Shown here: positions 16,167 through 24,682 of the stretch, one piece after another
Layout of the letters: every line of letters begins with the position of its first letter
Numbering within the stretch: position 1 is the first letter of the stretch
Assembly: GCF_000379805.1 (NCBI RefSeq)
Contig: NZ_KB903537.1
Location: forward strand, 116,291-154,437
DNA: 38,147 nucleotides
Direction: 5' to 3'
From: Lewinella cohaerens DSM 23179
Lineage (GTDB): Bacteria; Bacteroidota; Bacteroidia; Chitinophagales; Saprospiraceae
Translations under genes and position numbers: made by a program
The notes under the pieces: generated by a model
Databases searched by the model: none
What the model was told of the DNA's origin: nothing
The model's input: the letters and a program-made list of their open reading frames with translations, nothing else

Positions 16167-16691
16167 CTACCCTATCTCCTGCCACCGACTCACCCAGGCA
16201 CTGAGTGCTATGGCCAATGCTGTAGCTACATTTAAACTGGAATTGCGGCCGTACATAGAAATGTGTACACAATCATCTAACACCTCCAACACCTCTTTAC
16301 TAATACCGGACTGTTCAGCACCTAACACCAATACCGTAGGCTGCTGAACTTCGGCGCTTAAGTATTCATCCAAAGCCTTGCTTTGATTGGTAATCTCTAC
16401 TCCTATCAGGCTATATTTTTTTGCTCTTATCTCTACTAATGCCTCTGCTAAATTGTGCTGATGCACAAAAGGCACCCAGCCCTCTGTACTACGGGCTGTC
16501 TTACTAATTTTGCGGTTGGGTGGCACCGGTGTCGTTCCTCCCAACCAAATGGCTTCTACGCCAAAGGCATCAGCCAAGCGAAAAGCCATCCCCACATTCC
16601 GGGGGTCCTGCCAATTATCACAGGCCAGAATGAGGGGGAATGCTCGTGTTGTCCAGCGGGTCTCCCCGTGGCTCAATTGTTGTTGTTCCAA
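16167..16691 (-). CDS. SpoU/TrmH-family RNA 2'-O-methyltransferase
   Basis: This 174-residue protein starts at TTG 16691 (another TTG is at 16676). All three SPOUT knot motifs are visible. Motif 1 is DNWQDPRNVGMAFRLADAFG with N32 and R38. Motif 2 is LVLGAEQSGIS (121-131) with E126. Motif 3 is MYGRNSSLNVATALAIAL (146-163) with N154. These bind S-adenosylmethionine in a trefoil knot and methylate a ribose 2'-OH in tRNA or rRNA. There is no N-terminal substrate-binding domain, so it is a minimal TrmL/TrmH-like form. The exact RNA target is not predictable. The gene starts 10 bp after the dodecin stop, so the two are probably co-transcribed. Confidence 0.9.
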   Translation of the reverse strand: MEQQQLSHGETRWTTRAFPLILACDNWQDPRNVGMAFRLADAFGVEAIWLGGTTPVPPNRKISKTARSTEGWVPFVHQHNLAEALVEIRAKKYSLIGVEITNQSKALDEYLSAEVQQPTVLVLGAEQSGISKEVLEVLDDCVHISMYGRNSSLNVATALAIALSAWVSRWQEIG

Positions 16692-16701
16692 CAGCTAAAT
16701 T

Positions 16702-16902
16702 TTAGTCATTAACTCGGAAAGAGATGTTGCAGATCACACCATAGGTGGAAATCTTGCCATCCTGAACGTGGGCTTTAATATCCTTTACATACACAGAATC
16801 TACATTACGAACAGTTTTGCTTACTTCTGTTACTGCTTTTTGGATAGCATCTTCTATGCCCTTTTCAGATGAGGCAATTACTTCAATTACTTTGACAATC
16901 AT
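16702..16902 (-). CDS. Dodecin family flavin-binding protein
   Basis: From ATG 16902 the protein has 66 residues, the usual dodecin length. The sequence MIVKVIEVIASSEKGIEDAI opens with the strand-helix pattern, and VDSVYVKDIKAHVQDGKI, YGVICNISFRVND gives the remaining strands. Dodecins form hollow 12-mers that bind flavins (riboflavin, FMN) and buffer their reactivity in the cytoplasm. The frame is open upstream to 17013, but those 37 codons run into the hairpin repeat at 16951-17080 and should be ignored. The repeat ends 48 bp before the ATG and may hold or displace the promoter. Confidence 0.9.
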   Translation of the reverse strand: MIVKVIEVIASSEKGIEDAIQKAVTEVSKTVRNVDSVYVKDIKAHVQDGKISTYGVICNISFRVND

Positions 16903-16950
16903 AGTTTTCTTGGTTTTGTTAATAGATGAAAGAAAGATAAGCTTTTTAAG

Positions 16951-17080
16951 CTTAGGAACAGCACGAAAATAAAACGCGGCTTTGTTTCCCAAATAGTTAA
17001 CTAAACGATTCACTTCAAGTGTGTTAACTATTTGGGAAACTCGAAAAAAAATCGCGGTTTATTTTCTGCGCAATACCTAG
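16951..17080. repeat. Hairpin repeat, copy 2 (130 bp, MITE-like)
   Basis: Bounded by CTTAG (16951-16955) and CCTAG (17076-17080). It shares both ends with copies 1 and 3. The inner stem is a perfect 18-bp pair, GTTTCCCAAATAGTTAAC, with its reverse complement on the right arm. The outer stem pairs GAAAATAAA, one mismatch, then CGCG. A small CACTT/AAGTG stem caps the loop. It is the same length as copy 3 and in the same orientation. Confidence 0.88.
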
Positions 17081-17264
17081 TGACTTAATAACCTTGTACC
17101 TGCTGTCTATGTTCGAACGAGATGAGTATCTAAGGCAGCATTTCCCCCTTTCGTCGTATCTTTACCCTGAAGCTTGGTCAGAAATCGTATTTTCTGGTCC
17201 AACCTTCACAATATTATCCCAAGAACAGCAGTCTATAAAACGCTTAGAGTTTGTTTATGCTTCG
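17081..17264. other. 184-bp segment between two hairpin repeats, with a doubtful small ORF
   Basis: A plus-strand frame could start at TTG 17094 or ATG 17109 (MFERDEYLRQHFPLSSYLYP) and runs into copy 3, ending at 17306 with residues supplied by the repeat. I recognise no family. It may be a truncated gene, upstream DNA of the adhesin gene, or chance. No clear promoter was found in it. Confidence 0.4.
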
Positions 17265-17394
17265 CTAAGGAACAGCACGAAAATAAAAAGCGATTTTGTT
17301 TTCTAAATAGTTGAATAAGCGCTTCATTTCAAGCGTTTTAACTACTTGGAAAACTTGAAAAAAAATCGCAGTTTATTTTCTGCGCAATACTAAG
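17265..17394. repeat. Hairpin repeat, copy 3 (130 bp, MITE-like)
   Basis: Bounded by identical CTAAG at 17265-17269 and 17390-17394, consistent with a 5-bp target duplication. Ends are as in copies 1 and 2. The inner stem equivalent to copy 2 carries differences from it that keep pairing: C-G becomes T-A at stem position 5 and A-T at position 18, and two other positions become G-T type wobbles. It ends 31 bp before the adhesin ATG. Confidence 0.88.
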
Positions 17395-17425
17395 ACGTTT
17401 TATCAACTGCAAGAACATTTACCCC

Positions 17426-20400
17426 ATGCGCCAACCGCTTGTGCGCCTTTTGCTGCTTTCCATCTTCACCGTGATATTTCTATCGCGGGGCTTTGCCCAA
17501 AATTGTGGACAAAGAGATACAATCATTTTCACGGCCAACACGACAAGTTCCCTATCTCTCGATATAAGTGATTACTTCAACGACGACCTCAGCGATCCAA
17601 TGCAGGGTTTATGTGGTATTGAACTGGGGTTTGTCCATCAGTTTGTAGAAAATTTTGAGCTTTCACTTACTTCTCCCGGCGGCCAAACGGTTGGCCTTCT
17701 CGGGCCAAATAGCGATGACCCTTTCGCTTTCACCCCTGGTACGCAATGGCAGATCAACTTGGTCAACTGCGGCTCCGTTGCCCAACCCGATAGTGCTTTC
17801 GCCGATCAGTGGAACAACGATCAGGTCGAAAACTGGGTGCCCTTTGGTTTCTACAATGGCTCTTACTATCCCTATGGCGGTTGTCTCGAAGATTTCAACA
17901 CTGGCCCCGTCAATGGAACCTGGACGTTCAATATTACCAATAATCCCTCCAACAATCCCGGTGCAATCACCTACCTCCGGCTCATTTTTTGCGATAGCCG
18001 AGGCGTAGAATGCTGCTTTGCCCAAGCGGGTGAGTGGCAGAACGAAGATATCCTGGCTTGTGTGGGTGCCGACACCTTACAAATTACACCAGACATCAAC
18101 TTTTCCCTTGGCGAAGCGGATACGCTGGAATACAGTTACGCCTATCTTATTGGTCTCAACGGCATATACCAGCAGCTTGATTCTGTACTCGACCTGCGAG
18201 CAGCCGCCGCTGGGGAATATGATATTTGTGGCTTCTCGTACCGCAGCAGTCAACTAGATAGCCTTCCACTCCCTGACGGAATGCTTACCCTCGATAGTAT
18301 CCGTACCAACCTCGAAGGGCTGGAACCCTGGCTATGTGGTCTGCTTACGCCCGAGTGCCTCCATGTTTCTATCGTTGCCCCACCCGATACTACCCGGCTC
18401 AATGAGCGCATTTGTAGAGGAGACAGTATCGTCGTTGGGGCGCAAAGCTTCCTTGATGGTGGTTTTTATACTGTAGACCTTGAAAATTATGCAGGCTGTG
18501 ACAGCATCGTTACACTTGACCTTTTTGTACAAGAGGTGCAGTTTACCAGCATAGATACGACCCTCTGCCCTGGAGATACCGTATTCGTGGGCAATGAATT
18601 TTATTTCGAAACCGGCGTTTACAGTGATACACTAGCCAGCGTGGAACTGGGTTGCGACAGCATTGTCAACCTCAACCTGATCGTATTGGCAGAGCAGGTC
18701 ACACCGATTGCGCCTGTTATTTGTGTTGGTGAAAACTTTGCGGTGGGGGATAGTTTATTGACAACCACAGGCAACTACCAAATTTTACTAACCTCCGTAG
18801 CCGGTTGCGATAGTTTGGTAATCGTAGACTTATTGGTACTTGAACCGGAGGCCGCCATCACTGGCCCGCCAGAAATAGATTGTGCTCAACCGGAAGTCAC
18901 TTTGAGTAGTAGCGGATCGTCTCCTGCGGGGGAACTCAGTTTTCAATGGTTCGCCATTGATGAAACAATATTAGGCAACAGCCCCACTCTACTAGTCGAT
19001 GCTGAAGGCGCCTATATTTTAGAAATAAGTCAGGAAGTTTCAGGAACCATCTGTACTGCCCGTGACACCTTTAGCTTAAGCGCAAATTTTGATACGCCTA
19101 TCGCCGATGCCGGACCAGCAACCAGCGTCACCTGCGCCCAACCAAGTGTACAAATTGGAGGGCCAACGACCAGTATGGGTAATGCCTACACTTACCAGTG
19201 GCAAACCACCAACGGCAGCATTAGTGGCCCACTAGACAGTCTATTTACTACCGTCAACAGTGCAGGGGATTACCAACTTATCGTCCAGGACACTATTAGT
19301 TTCTGTACCGACACCAGTATGGTTAACGTCATGGCCGATCAACTTCCACCAGATGTTTTTACAGGACCGGGGTTCACGCTCAACTGTCTCATTCTTGCAG
19401 ATACCCTGGATGGTTCCGCCTCTTTAGGCCAAGGGATTTCGGCCAGCTGGTCTGGGCCTTGCATCACAGAAACTCCTGGCCCTGGCCTGGCCATTATTGA
19501 TTGCCCGGGGTGGTACTACCTGGAAGTAATTAATGCCAATAATGGCTGTAGTGCGCTAGATTCTTTATTGATTGAAGAAGACCTAACACCAGCATTTGCC
19601 GTGATTGCTCCCGCCGATACGCTCACTTGCGCGGAGGAGACCGTAGTATTGGATGGTACGCTATCGACCCCTAACGGGATCATTGATTTTGACTGGACAG
19701 GCCCTTCCGGGCAAAACGCCAATACCTCCACATTTCCTGTGACCGAAGCAGGCAATTATGAATTAATCATCATTCGTCAGGATAATTTTTGCCGGGATAC
19801 ATCTACCGTTTTCGTAGAACAAGATACCCTAGCACCGACTGCCGACGCTGGGCCTGACACTACGTTGAATTGCTATTCAGCGATGTTTCTTTTGCAAGGT
19901 TCCACCACCTCAACCGGGCCTTTTTACAGTTATCAGTGGTACAGTAGTGGCACGCCCATCCCCAATGCCACCAACGACAGCTTACTGATTACAGAAGCTG
20001 GCACCTATTCCCTCGAAGTTACTGACATCCGTAATGGTTGTACATCCCTTGACACCGCTGAAGTCGACGAAGATTTTATTACCCCAGAAGATGTCATCGC
20101 AGGGCCAGGCCAACTGTTGACTTGTGGTGGCGACATTGTTCAACTCCAACCAGACAGCACCATTTATTCCAGGCCCGTCACTTGGGAATGGACCGCCGAC
20201 TGTATCACCCCACAATCGGACAATTGGGCCATTTTTACCGATTGCCCCGGACTTTATACCCTTACGGTAACCAACATTGACAATGGATGTGTTGGGAGTG
20301 ATACCACCAGGGTTAATCTAGCTCCTAATTTCAGCATCTCCATTTTGCCAGACACTGCTTACCTCTCTTGTGAAACAGGGTCGGTAGTTTTGGACAACAG

Positions 20401-23400
20401 TGGTAGCATTGGCAGTGTATTTCAATGGTTTTTAGACGACGTAGCCATTAGTTTGCCTAATAATCAACCTAGTGTTCAAGAAGCAGGTATTTATTCATTG
20501 GTCACTAGCGACATTAACCAATCCTGTTCTGATACAGCTTTCGTAGAAGTATTGATAGACTGTACTCCCGTGGCGATTATTGATCCCGCTGAAGTGCTTA
20601 CTTGCGCTCAGCAGTCCATCTTTTTAGATGGGTCAAATAGCCAAGTTATCGGCCCGCAGACTTATGCCTGGACGGGGCCATCAGCGGGGTGCCTACTATC
20701 TCCTGCTGATTCGCCAACCATTGAGGTGGTTTGCCCTGGGGAATATCAACTGATTGTTGAGCACAGTATCTTCAATTTACGAGATACCACAACAATAACG
20801 GTCTTAATCGACACCGTCGCGCCCATCGTCGAAGCTGGCCCCAACCAACAAATAACGTGTAACAACACCCTCGCTGACTTACAGGGTTCTGTGATGGGTA
20901 ACATCAATGATTATACCTTTGCCTGGACCACTTTTTTCGAGCCAGATGACACCCTTACTCAGAACATCAACTATACCACCAATGCTGCCGGTACTTATGT
21001 GTTCATGGCGCAGGATATAGACAATGGTTGTATTCGTACAGATGTCGTACAGGTTACGCTAAATGACAGCCCGCCAACGATTGCGTTTGGTAGCTCCGTG
21101 TTCCCCTGCCAAGCGGACACTTTCCGTTTACAAGCTTTTGTCAATCCGCCCGCAGGAGATTACACCTACACCTGGAATGGCTTGGGTATAGAACAAGATG
21201 CTGATAGTCTGGCGGTTTTGATCAATCAGCCTGGTGACTATACTTTTTCTGTCATCAATAATCAGACGGGTTGTTCAGACAATGACCTTGTTACAGTTAC
21301 AGAGCAAACCTGCGTCCCCTGTCTTGATTTAGCTCCCGTAGATACCCTTGACTGTATCACCTCCATCGTTAATCTTGAAGTAGAATTTTGCCGCGAATGT
21401 GAAGGTTGTGTTCTTCAGTGGTCAGATGAAAACGGTGATATAGCAGGCGAAGACAGCTTATTCTTAACGGTCAACCTACCCGGTAATTACACCCTCACAG
21501 CAACCGATACGCTCGGATTCAGCACCATCGTTACCGCTACCGTCCTGCAATTAACGAATACGCCACTCGTTGATCTTGGGCCAGATCGAATGATCACTTG
21601 TGACAGTACCAATATTCTTTTGCAGAACTTATCCAACAATGAAAATTTTGACTACAGTTATCGCTGGGAAGAAACGACTTTGGGTAACCTGCCTGAAACA
21701 TCTCCCACGCTAACAGTCACTAGTCCCGGAGAATACGTATTGGAGTTAACAAACCTGCTCACTGGCTGTAGCCAAACAGATACCGTTTTAGTAACAGAAA
21801 ACCTGGTCTTACCGGTGGCCGAAGCTGGACCAGACATGGACCTCACCTGCCAAGATGATGTAATACCCCTTGATGGTACTGGCTCTACCCTCAGTGGCGT
21901 AAGCTATCAATGGACGGCCCCAAATACTACGTGTATTTCTGGTGAAGACAACACCACGCCCTTGGTCACCTGTCCCGGATTGTATACCCTGGAGGTAACC
22001 AGCCTGCTCAACGGCTGTTCCGCTACCGACACGGTGCGCGTAAGACTTGATGAAGAAGTCCCCGTACTAACCAGCTTCCCGGATACCGTGCTTACCTGCA
22101 CACAGAGCAGCGTTACCCTGACTGCCTCACCACCAACGACCGGGAGCTTTAGTACCCGCTGGTGCCCCCTTGATGAATTTGGCGATGAAGTTACTATCAT
22201 GTGTACTCAAAACACGATAGACTTTGTAGTGACGACGCCCGGTCAATACCAATACACCGCAGAGAATGATGTTACGGGTTGTAGCAATAGCTTCGTCGTC
22301 ACCGTAGGTATTGACACCCTTCCTCCTGTTATTGATGTGGGGGTAGAAGACACCCTTTATTGCACGCTAAACAGCCTCCAACTAGCAGGTACAGCTCCTA
22401 GTGGTGCGAACTATTTATGGAGCAATCCGGAGATGGCACAAATAGACAACCCTACCTCGTTACAACCAACAGTTTATGCAACCGGCTGGTATTTTCTCGA
22501 CGTACAATCACAAGCCAATGGTTGCGTTGCCCGTGATAGTGTTTTCATCGCCGAAGACGCCAACCAACCGGTACTTACAGCTGGCAATGACACCCTCATT
22601 AACTGTTTCCAACCAGAGGTCCGATTGTCGGCAACAGGATCAACTTTTAATGGTGAAAGTAGCTGGATTTGGAGTACACCTGTGGGTAATTTGCTTGAAG
22701 ATGAGGATACCCCTACCCCACTCATAGCTGCTAGTGGTTGGTATTTCGTAACATTGACGGATACAGGTAATGGTTGCTTTGTCACGGACAGTTTATTGGT
22801 TGATGAAGATTTCACTACGCCCCAAGCGGTCATCGAAAACCTTGGGAACTTACAACTCAGTTGTGCACAAGACACCTTGTTACTGGATGGCACCAATTCC
22901 GTAAGCAACACAAGCAACGGGCTGTTTTACTCCTGGCAGACTGCCCCTGCTGGTAATTTATTCCCCGACCTTGCTGCCCCACAGGTGTTTACCGATCGTC
23001 CTGGTAATTATGCGCTCATTGTTACAGATAGTGGCAATGGCTGTACAGATACGCTAGACTTTAATGTAAGCAGTGATTTCACCCTTCCATTATTGACTTT
23101 AGCACCAGCTGATACGATCACTTGTAGTAATTCTAATAGTACTTTAAGTACCTCTACTCCTACAGTTCCTGATGGTTTTCAGTTCTTATGGACCAATGAA
23201 AGCGGAGAAACAATAAGCACCACCTCCACCGCTGAAGCAACAGCTAGTGGCTGGTATACCCTGGTATTAACAGCTGACGAAAATGGATGTAGCAGCCTCC
23301 CTGATTCTGTCTTCGTTAACAGCAATTTCACCCTACCTGAAGTAGAGGTCAATACCGATGGTGATATTGATTGCGACCAAAATTTGATTCATTTAAGCGG

Positions 23401-24355
23401 TACTGGCTCTTCCCAAGGGGCCAATTACGGTTACCAATGGTCTAGCACCGATGGCGTGCTACTTGGAGATGGTACCAACCTCCTGGACTCGACAATAGTA
23501 GCAGGAACCTATACCTTAATGGTAACCAATATTTCTACGGGCTGTACCGCGTCTGATAGTATCGAAATAGTGCTACAAGGTGCCCCTATTGATAGCCTGG
23601 ACATAGAAATTGTATCGCCGCTTTGTGTGGGAGAACTTTCCGGCAGTATTAGCCTCAACGCTGTCTTCGGAGGTACCCCTCCTTATCTTTATCAAATAAA
23701 CAACCAGGGATTCAGCAGCTTATCTTTCTTTGAAGACCTCCCTCCCGGCGCCTATCAGCTACAAGTTTTGGATAGCCAGGGTTGTGATTGGGATGAAATG
23801 GCCACCTTGGAGGTTCCCCTCCCTCTAGGTGTAGAACTGGGGCCTGATCAAGAGGTATTGCTAGGCGACAGTCTTCAACTTGAACCTGAATTAACTCGCC
23901 CTATTATTGATTGGAAGTGGAATGCTCCGGGCTTACTTCAAGAAGATGCCCCTTTCCTGCCATTGATCACGCCGCAAGAAACTCAATATATTCTTCTGAC
24001 CGTCACTGATGAAAACGGTTGTACCGCTAGTGATACAATGCGTGTTTTTGTCAATAACCGTACTAGGGTTTTCATTCCTACGATCTTCTCTCCGAATGGA
24101 GATGACAACAACGAACTGTTTACTATTTACGCTGGTGATGAAGTAGTAGAAATCGAAAGCCTGCGCATCTTTAGCCGATGGGGAAATATGGTCTTTGAGA
24201 GAGACAACTTCCCTCCTAATGACGCTACGCTAGGTTGGGATGGTACCCTATGGGGTGAGCCACTCAACCCAGCCGTTTTTGTCTATTACGCCCAAGTCCG
24301 CTACACCGATGGCAGTACGGAACTGATCACAGGCGATGTGGTACTGATGAAATAG
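17426..24355 (+). CDS. Giant multi-repeat surface protein with P-domain-like N-terminus and T9SS type B signal
   Basis: This 2309-residue protein starts at ATG 17426 with a signal peptide ending at about FAQ (residue 25). Residues 26-195 resemble a proprotein-convertase P domain (FELSLTSPGGQTVGLLGP, GPVNGTWTFNITNN). Three short repeats follow (about 320-475), each with a GCDSIV-type end. About 19 tandem Ig/PKD-like domains of roughly 80-85 residues occupy about 480-2060; each opens with a pattern like AGPDTTLNC and closes with GxYxLxVTD plus NGC. Then come a SprB-like domain (about 2060-2135) and one more PKD-like domain. The last 95 residues (VFIPTIFSPNGDDNNELFTI, RWGNMVFE, GDVVLMK) are the gliding-motility-associated type B T9SS sorting domain. 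It is probably a surface adhesin or gliding-related filament. There is no recognised enzyme domain. It is monocistronic, and copy 3 of the hairpin repeat lies just upstream. Confidence 0.92.
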   Translation: MRQPLVRLLLLSIFTVIFLSRGFAQNCGQRDTIIFTANTTSSLSLDISDYFNDDLSDPMQGLCGIELGFVHQFVENFELSLTSPGGQTVGLLGPNSDDPFAFTPGTQWQINLVNCGSVAQPDSAFADQWNNDQVENWVPFGFYNGSYYPYGGCLEDFNTGPVNGTWTFNITNNPSNNPGAITYLRLIFCDSRGVECCFAQAGEWQNEDILACVGADTLQITPDINFSLGEADTLEYSYAYLIGLNGIYQQLDSVLDLRAAAAGEYDICGFSYRSSQLDSLPLPDGMLTLDSIRTNLEGLEPWLCGLLTPECLHVSIVAPPDTTRLNERICRGDSIVVGAQSFLDGGFYTVDLENYAGCDSIVTLDLFVQEVQFTSIDTTLCPGDTVFVGNEFYFETGVYSDTLASVELGCDSIVNLNLIVLAEQVTPIAPVICVGENFAVGDSLLTTTGNYQILLTSVAGCDSLVIVDLLVLEPEAAITGPPEIDCAQPEVTLSSSGSSPAGELSFQWFAIDETILGNSPTLLVDAEGAYILEISQEVSGTICTARDTFSLSANFDTPIADAGPATSVTCAQPSVQIGGPTTSMGNAYTYQWQTTNGSISGPLDSLFTTVNSAGDYQLIVQDTISFCTDTSMVNVMADQLPPDVFTGPGFTLNCLILADTLDGSASLGQGISASWSGPCITETPGPGLAIIDCPGWYYLEVINANNGCSALDSLLIEEDLTPAFAVIAPADTLTCAEETVVLDGTLSTPNGIIDFDWTGPSGQNANTSTFPVTEAGNYELIIIRQDNFCRDTSTVFVEQDTLAPTADAGPDTTLNCYSAMFLLQGSTTSTGPFYSYQWYSSGTPIPNATNDSLLITEAGTYSLEVTDIRNGCTSLDTAEVDEDFITPEDVIAGPGQLLTCGGDIVQLQPDSTIYSRPVTWEWTADCITPQSDNWAIFTDCPGLYTLTVTNIDNGCVGSDTTRVNLAPNFSISILPDTAYLSCETGSVVLDNSGSIGSVFQWFLDDVAISLPNNQPSVQEAGIYSLVTSDINQSCSDTAFVEVLIDCTPVAIIDPAEVLTCAQQSIFLDGSNSQVIGPQTYAWTGPSAGCLLSPADSPTIEVVCPGEYQLIVEHSIFNLRDTTTITVLIDTVAPIVEAGPNQQITCNNTLADLQGSVMGNINDYTFAWTTFFEPDDTLTQNINYTTNAAGTYVFMAQDIDNGCIRTDVVQVTLNDSPPTIAFGSSVFPCQADTFRLQAFVNPPAGDYTYTWNGLGIEQDADSLAVLINQPGDYTFSVINNQTGCSDNDLVTVTEQTCVPCLDLAPVDTLDCITSIVNLEVEFCRECEGCVLQWSDENGDIAGEDSLFLTVNLPGNYTLTATDTLGFSTIVTATVLQLTNTPLVDLGPDRMITCDSTNILLQNLSNNENFDYSYRWEETTLGNLPETSPTLTVTSPGEYVLELTNLLTGCSQTDTVLVTENLVLPVAEAGPDMDLTCQDDVIPLDGTGSTLSGVSYQWTAPNTTCISGEDNTTPLVTCPGLYTLEVTSLLNGCSATDTVRVRLDEEVPVLTSFPDTVLTCTQSSVTLTASPPTTGSFSTRWCPLDEFGDEVTIMCTQNTIDFVVTTPGQYQYTAENDVTGCSNSFVVTVGIDTLPPVIDVGVEDTLYCTLNSLQLAGTAPSGANYLWSNPEMAQIDNPTSLQPTVYATGWYFLDVQSQANGCVARDSVFIAEDANQPVLTAGNDTLINCFQPEVRLSATGSTFNGESSWIWSTPVGNLLEDEDTPTPLIAASGWYFVTLTDTGNGCFVTDSLLVDEDFTTPQAVIENLGNLQLSCAQDTLLLDGTNSVSNTSNGLFYSWQTAPAGNLFPDLAAPQVFTDRPGNYALIVTDSGNGCTDTLDFNVSSDFTLPLLTLAPADTITCSNSNSTLSTSTPTVPDGFQFLWTNESGETISTTSTAEATASGWYTLVLTADENGCSSLPDSVFVNSNFTLPEVEVNTDGDIDCDQNLIHLSGTGSSQGANYGYQWSSTDGVLLGDGTNLLDSTIVAGTYTLMVTNISTGCTASDSIEIVLQGAPIDSLDIEIVSPLCVGELSGSISLNAVFGGTPPYLYQINNQGFSSLSFFEDLPPGAYQLQVLDSQGCDWDEMATLEVPLPLGVELGPDQEVLLGDSLQLEPELTRPIIDWKWNAPGLLQEDAPFLPLITPQETQYILLTVTDENGCTASDTMRVFVNNRTRVFIPTIFSPNGDDNNELFTIYAGDEVVEIESLRIFSRWGNMVFERDNFPPNDATLGWDGTLWGEPLNPAVFVYYAQVRYTDGSTELITGDVVLMK

Positions 24356-24360
24356 TGGTT

Positions 24361-24682
24361 TTAAACCATATGTGGGATTATAAGGAAATTTAAGGGTTTA
24401 TTTTTTTCACCACCAAAGGCAGCAGAGATTTTCTCTTTGGTGGTTTAGAACAAATGTCTCTGTTTGGGTCGGGTAAATTCGTGAATTCACCCTAGCTAGC
24501 AGCCCTCTTATAATCCCTTCTATTTCCTTACATGGTTTAGAAAAACCTTTGGTGCCTTTGGTGGTTTAGAACAAATGTCTCCGTTGGGTCGGGTAAACTC
24601 GTGAATTCACCCTATTGGGCTAGGCCCTTATAATTCCTTACATGTCCTTATATGGTTTTAAAAATCCTTTGGTGGTTTAAAA
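24361..24682. repeat. Intergenic tandem and inverted repeat array
   Basis: Two units beginning CTTTGGTGGTTTAGAACAAA start at 24435 and 24556, and a partial third starts at 24667 (periods 121 and 111 bp). Each full unit has a near-palindrome GGGTAAAYTCGTGAATTCACCC (24471-24492, 24591-24612). The block AAACCATAT...GGATTATAAGG...ATTTAAGG at 24363-24396 is inverted at about 24508-24538 and 24627-24659, and it recurs at 6119-6150. Spacing of the TAAGG units is about 10-11 bp. No gene was seen. Confidence 0.8.

Noticed and set aside
16903-17013. Upstream extension of dodecin
   Set aside because: It runs into a hairpin repeat, and the 66-residue form from ATG 16902 matches the family length.
17109-17306. 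Small protein MFERDEYLRQ...
   Set aside because: Its end is supplied by the hairpin repeat and no family is recognised; kept only as a doubtful segment, not as a CDS.
17663-18025. Minus-strand frames inside the adhesin and other large genes
   Set aside because: They are shadows of strongly supported coding sequence in the opposite frame.
24361-24682. CRISPR array
   Set aside because: Units are long (111-121 bp), imperfect and only two to three in number, with no uniform spacers and no cas genes.
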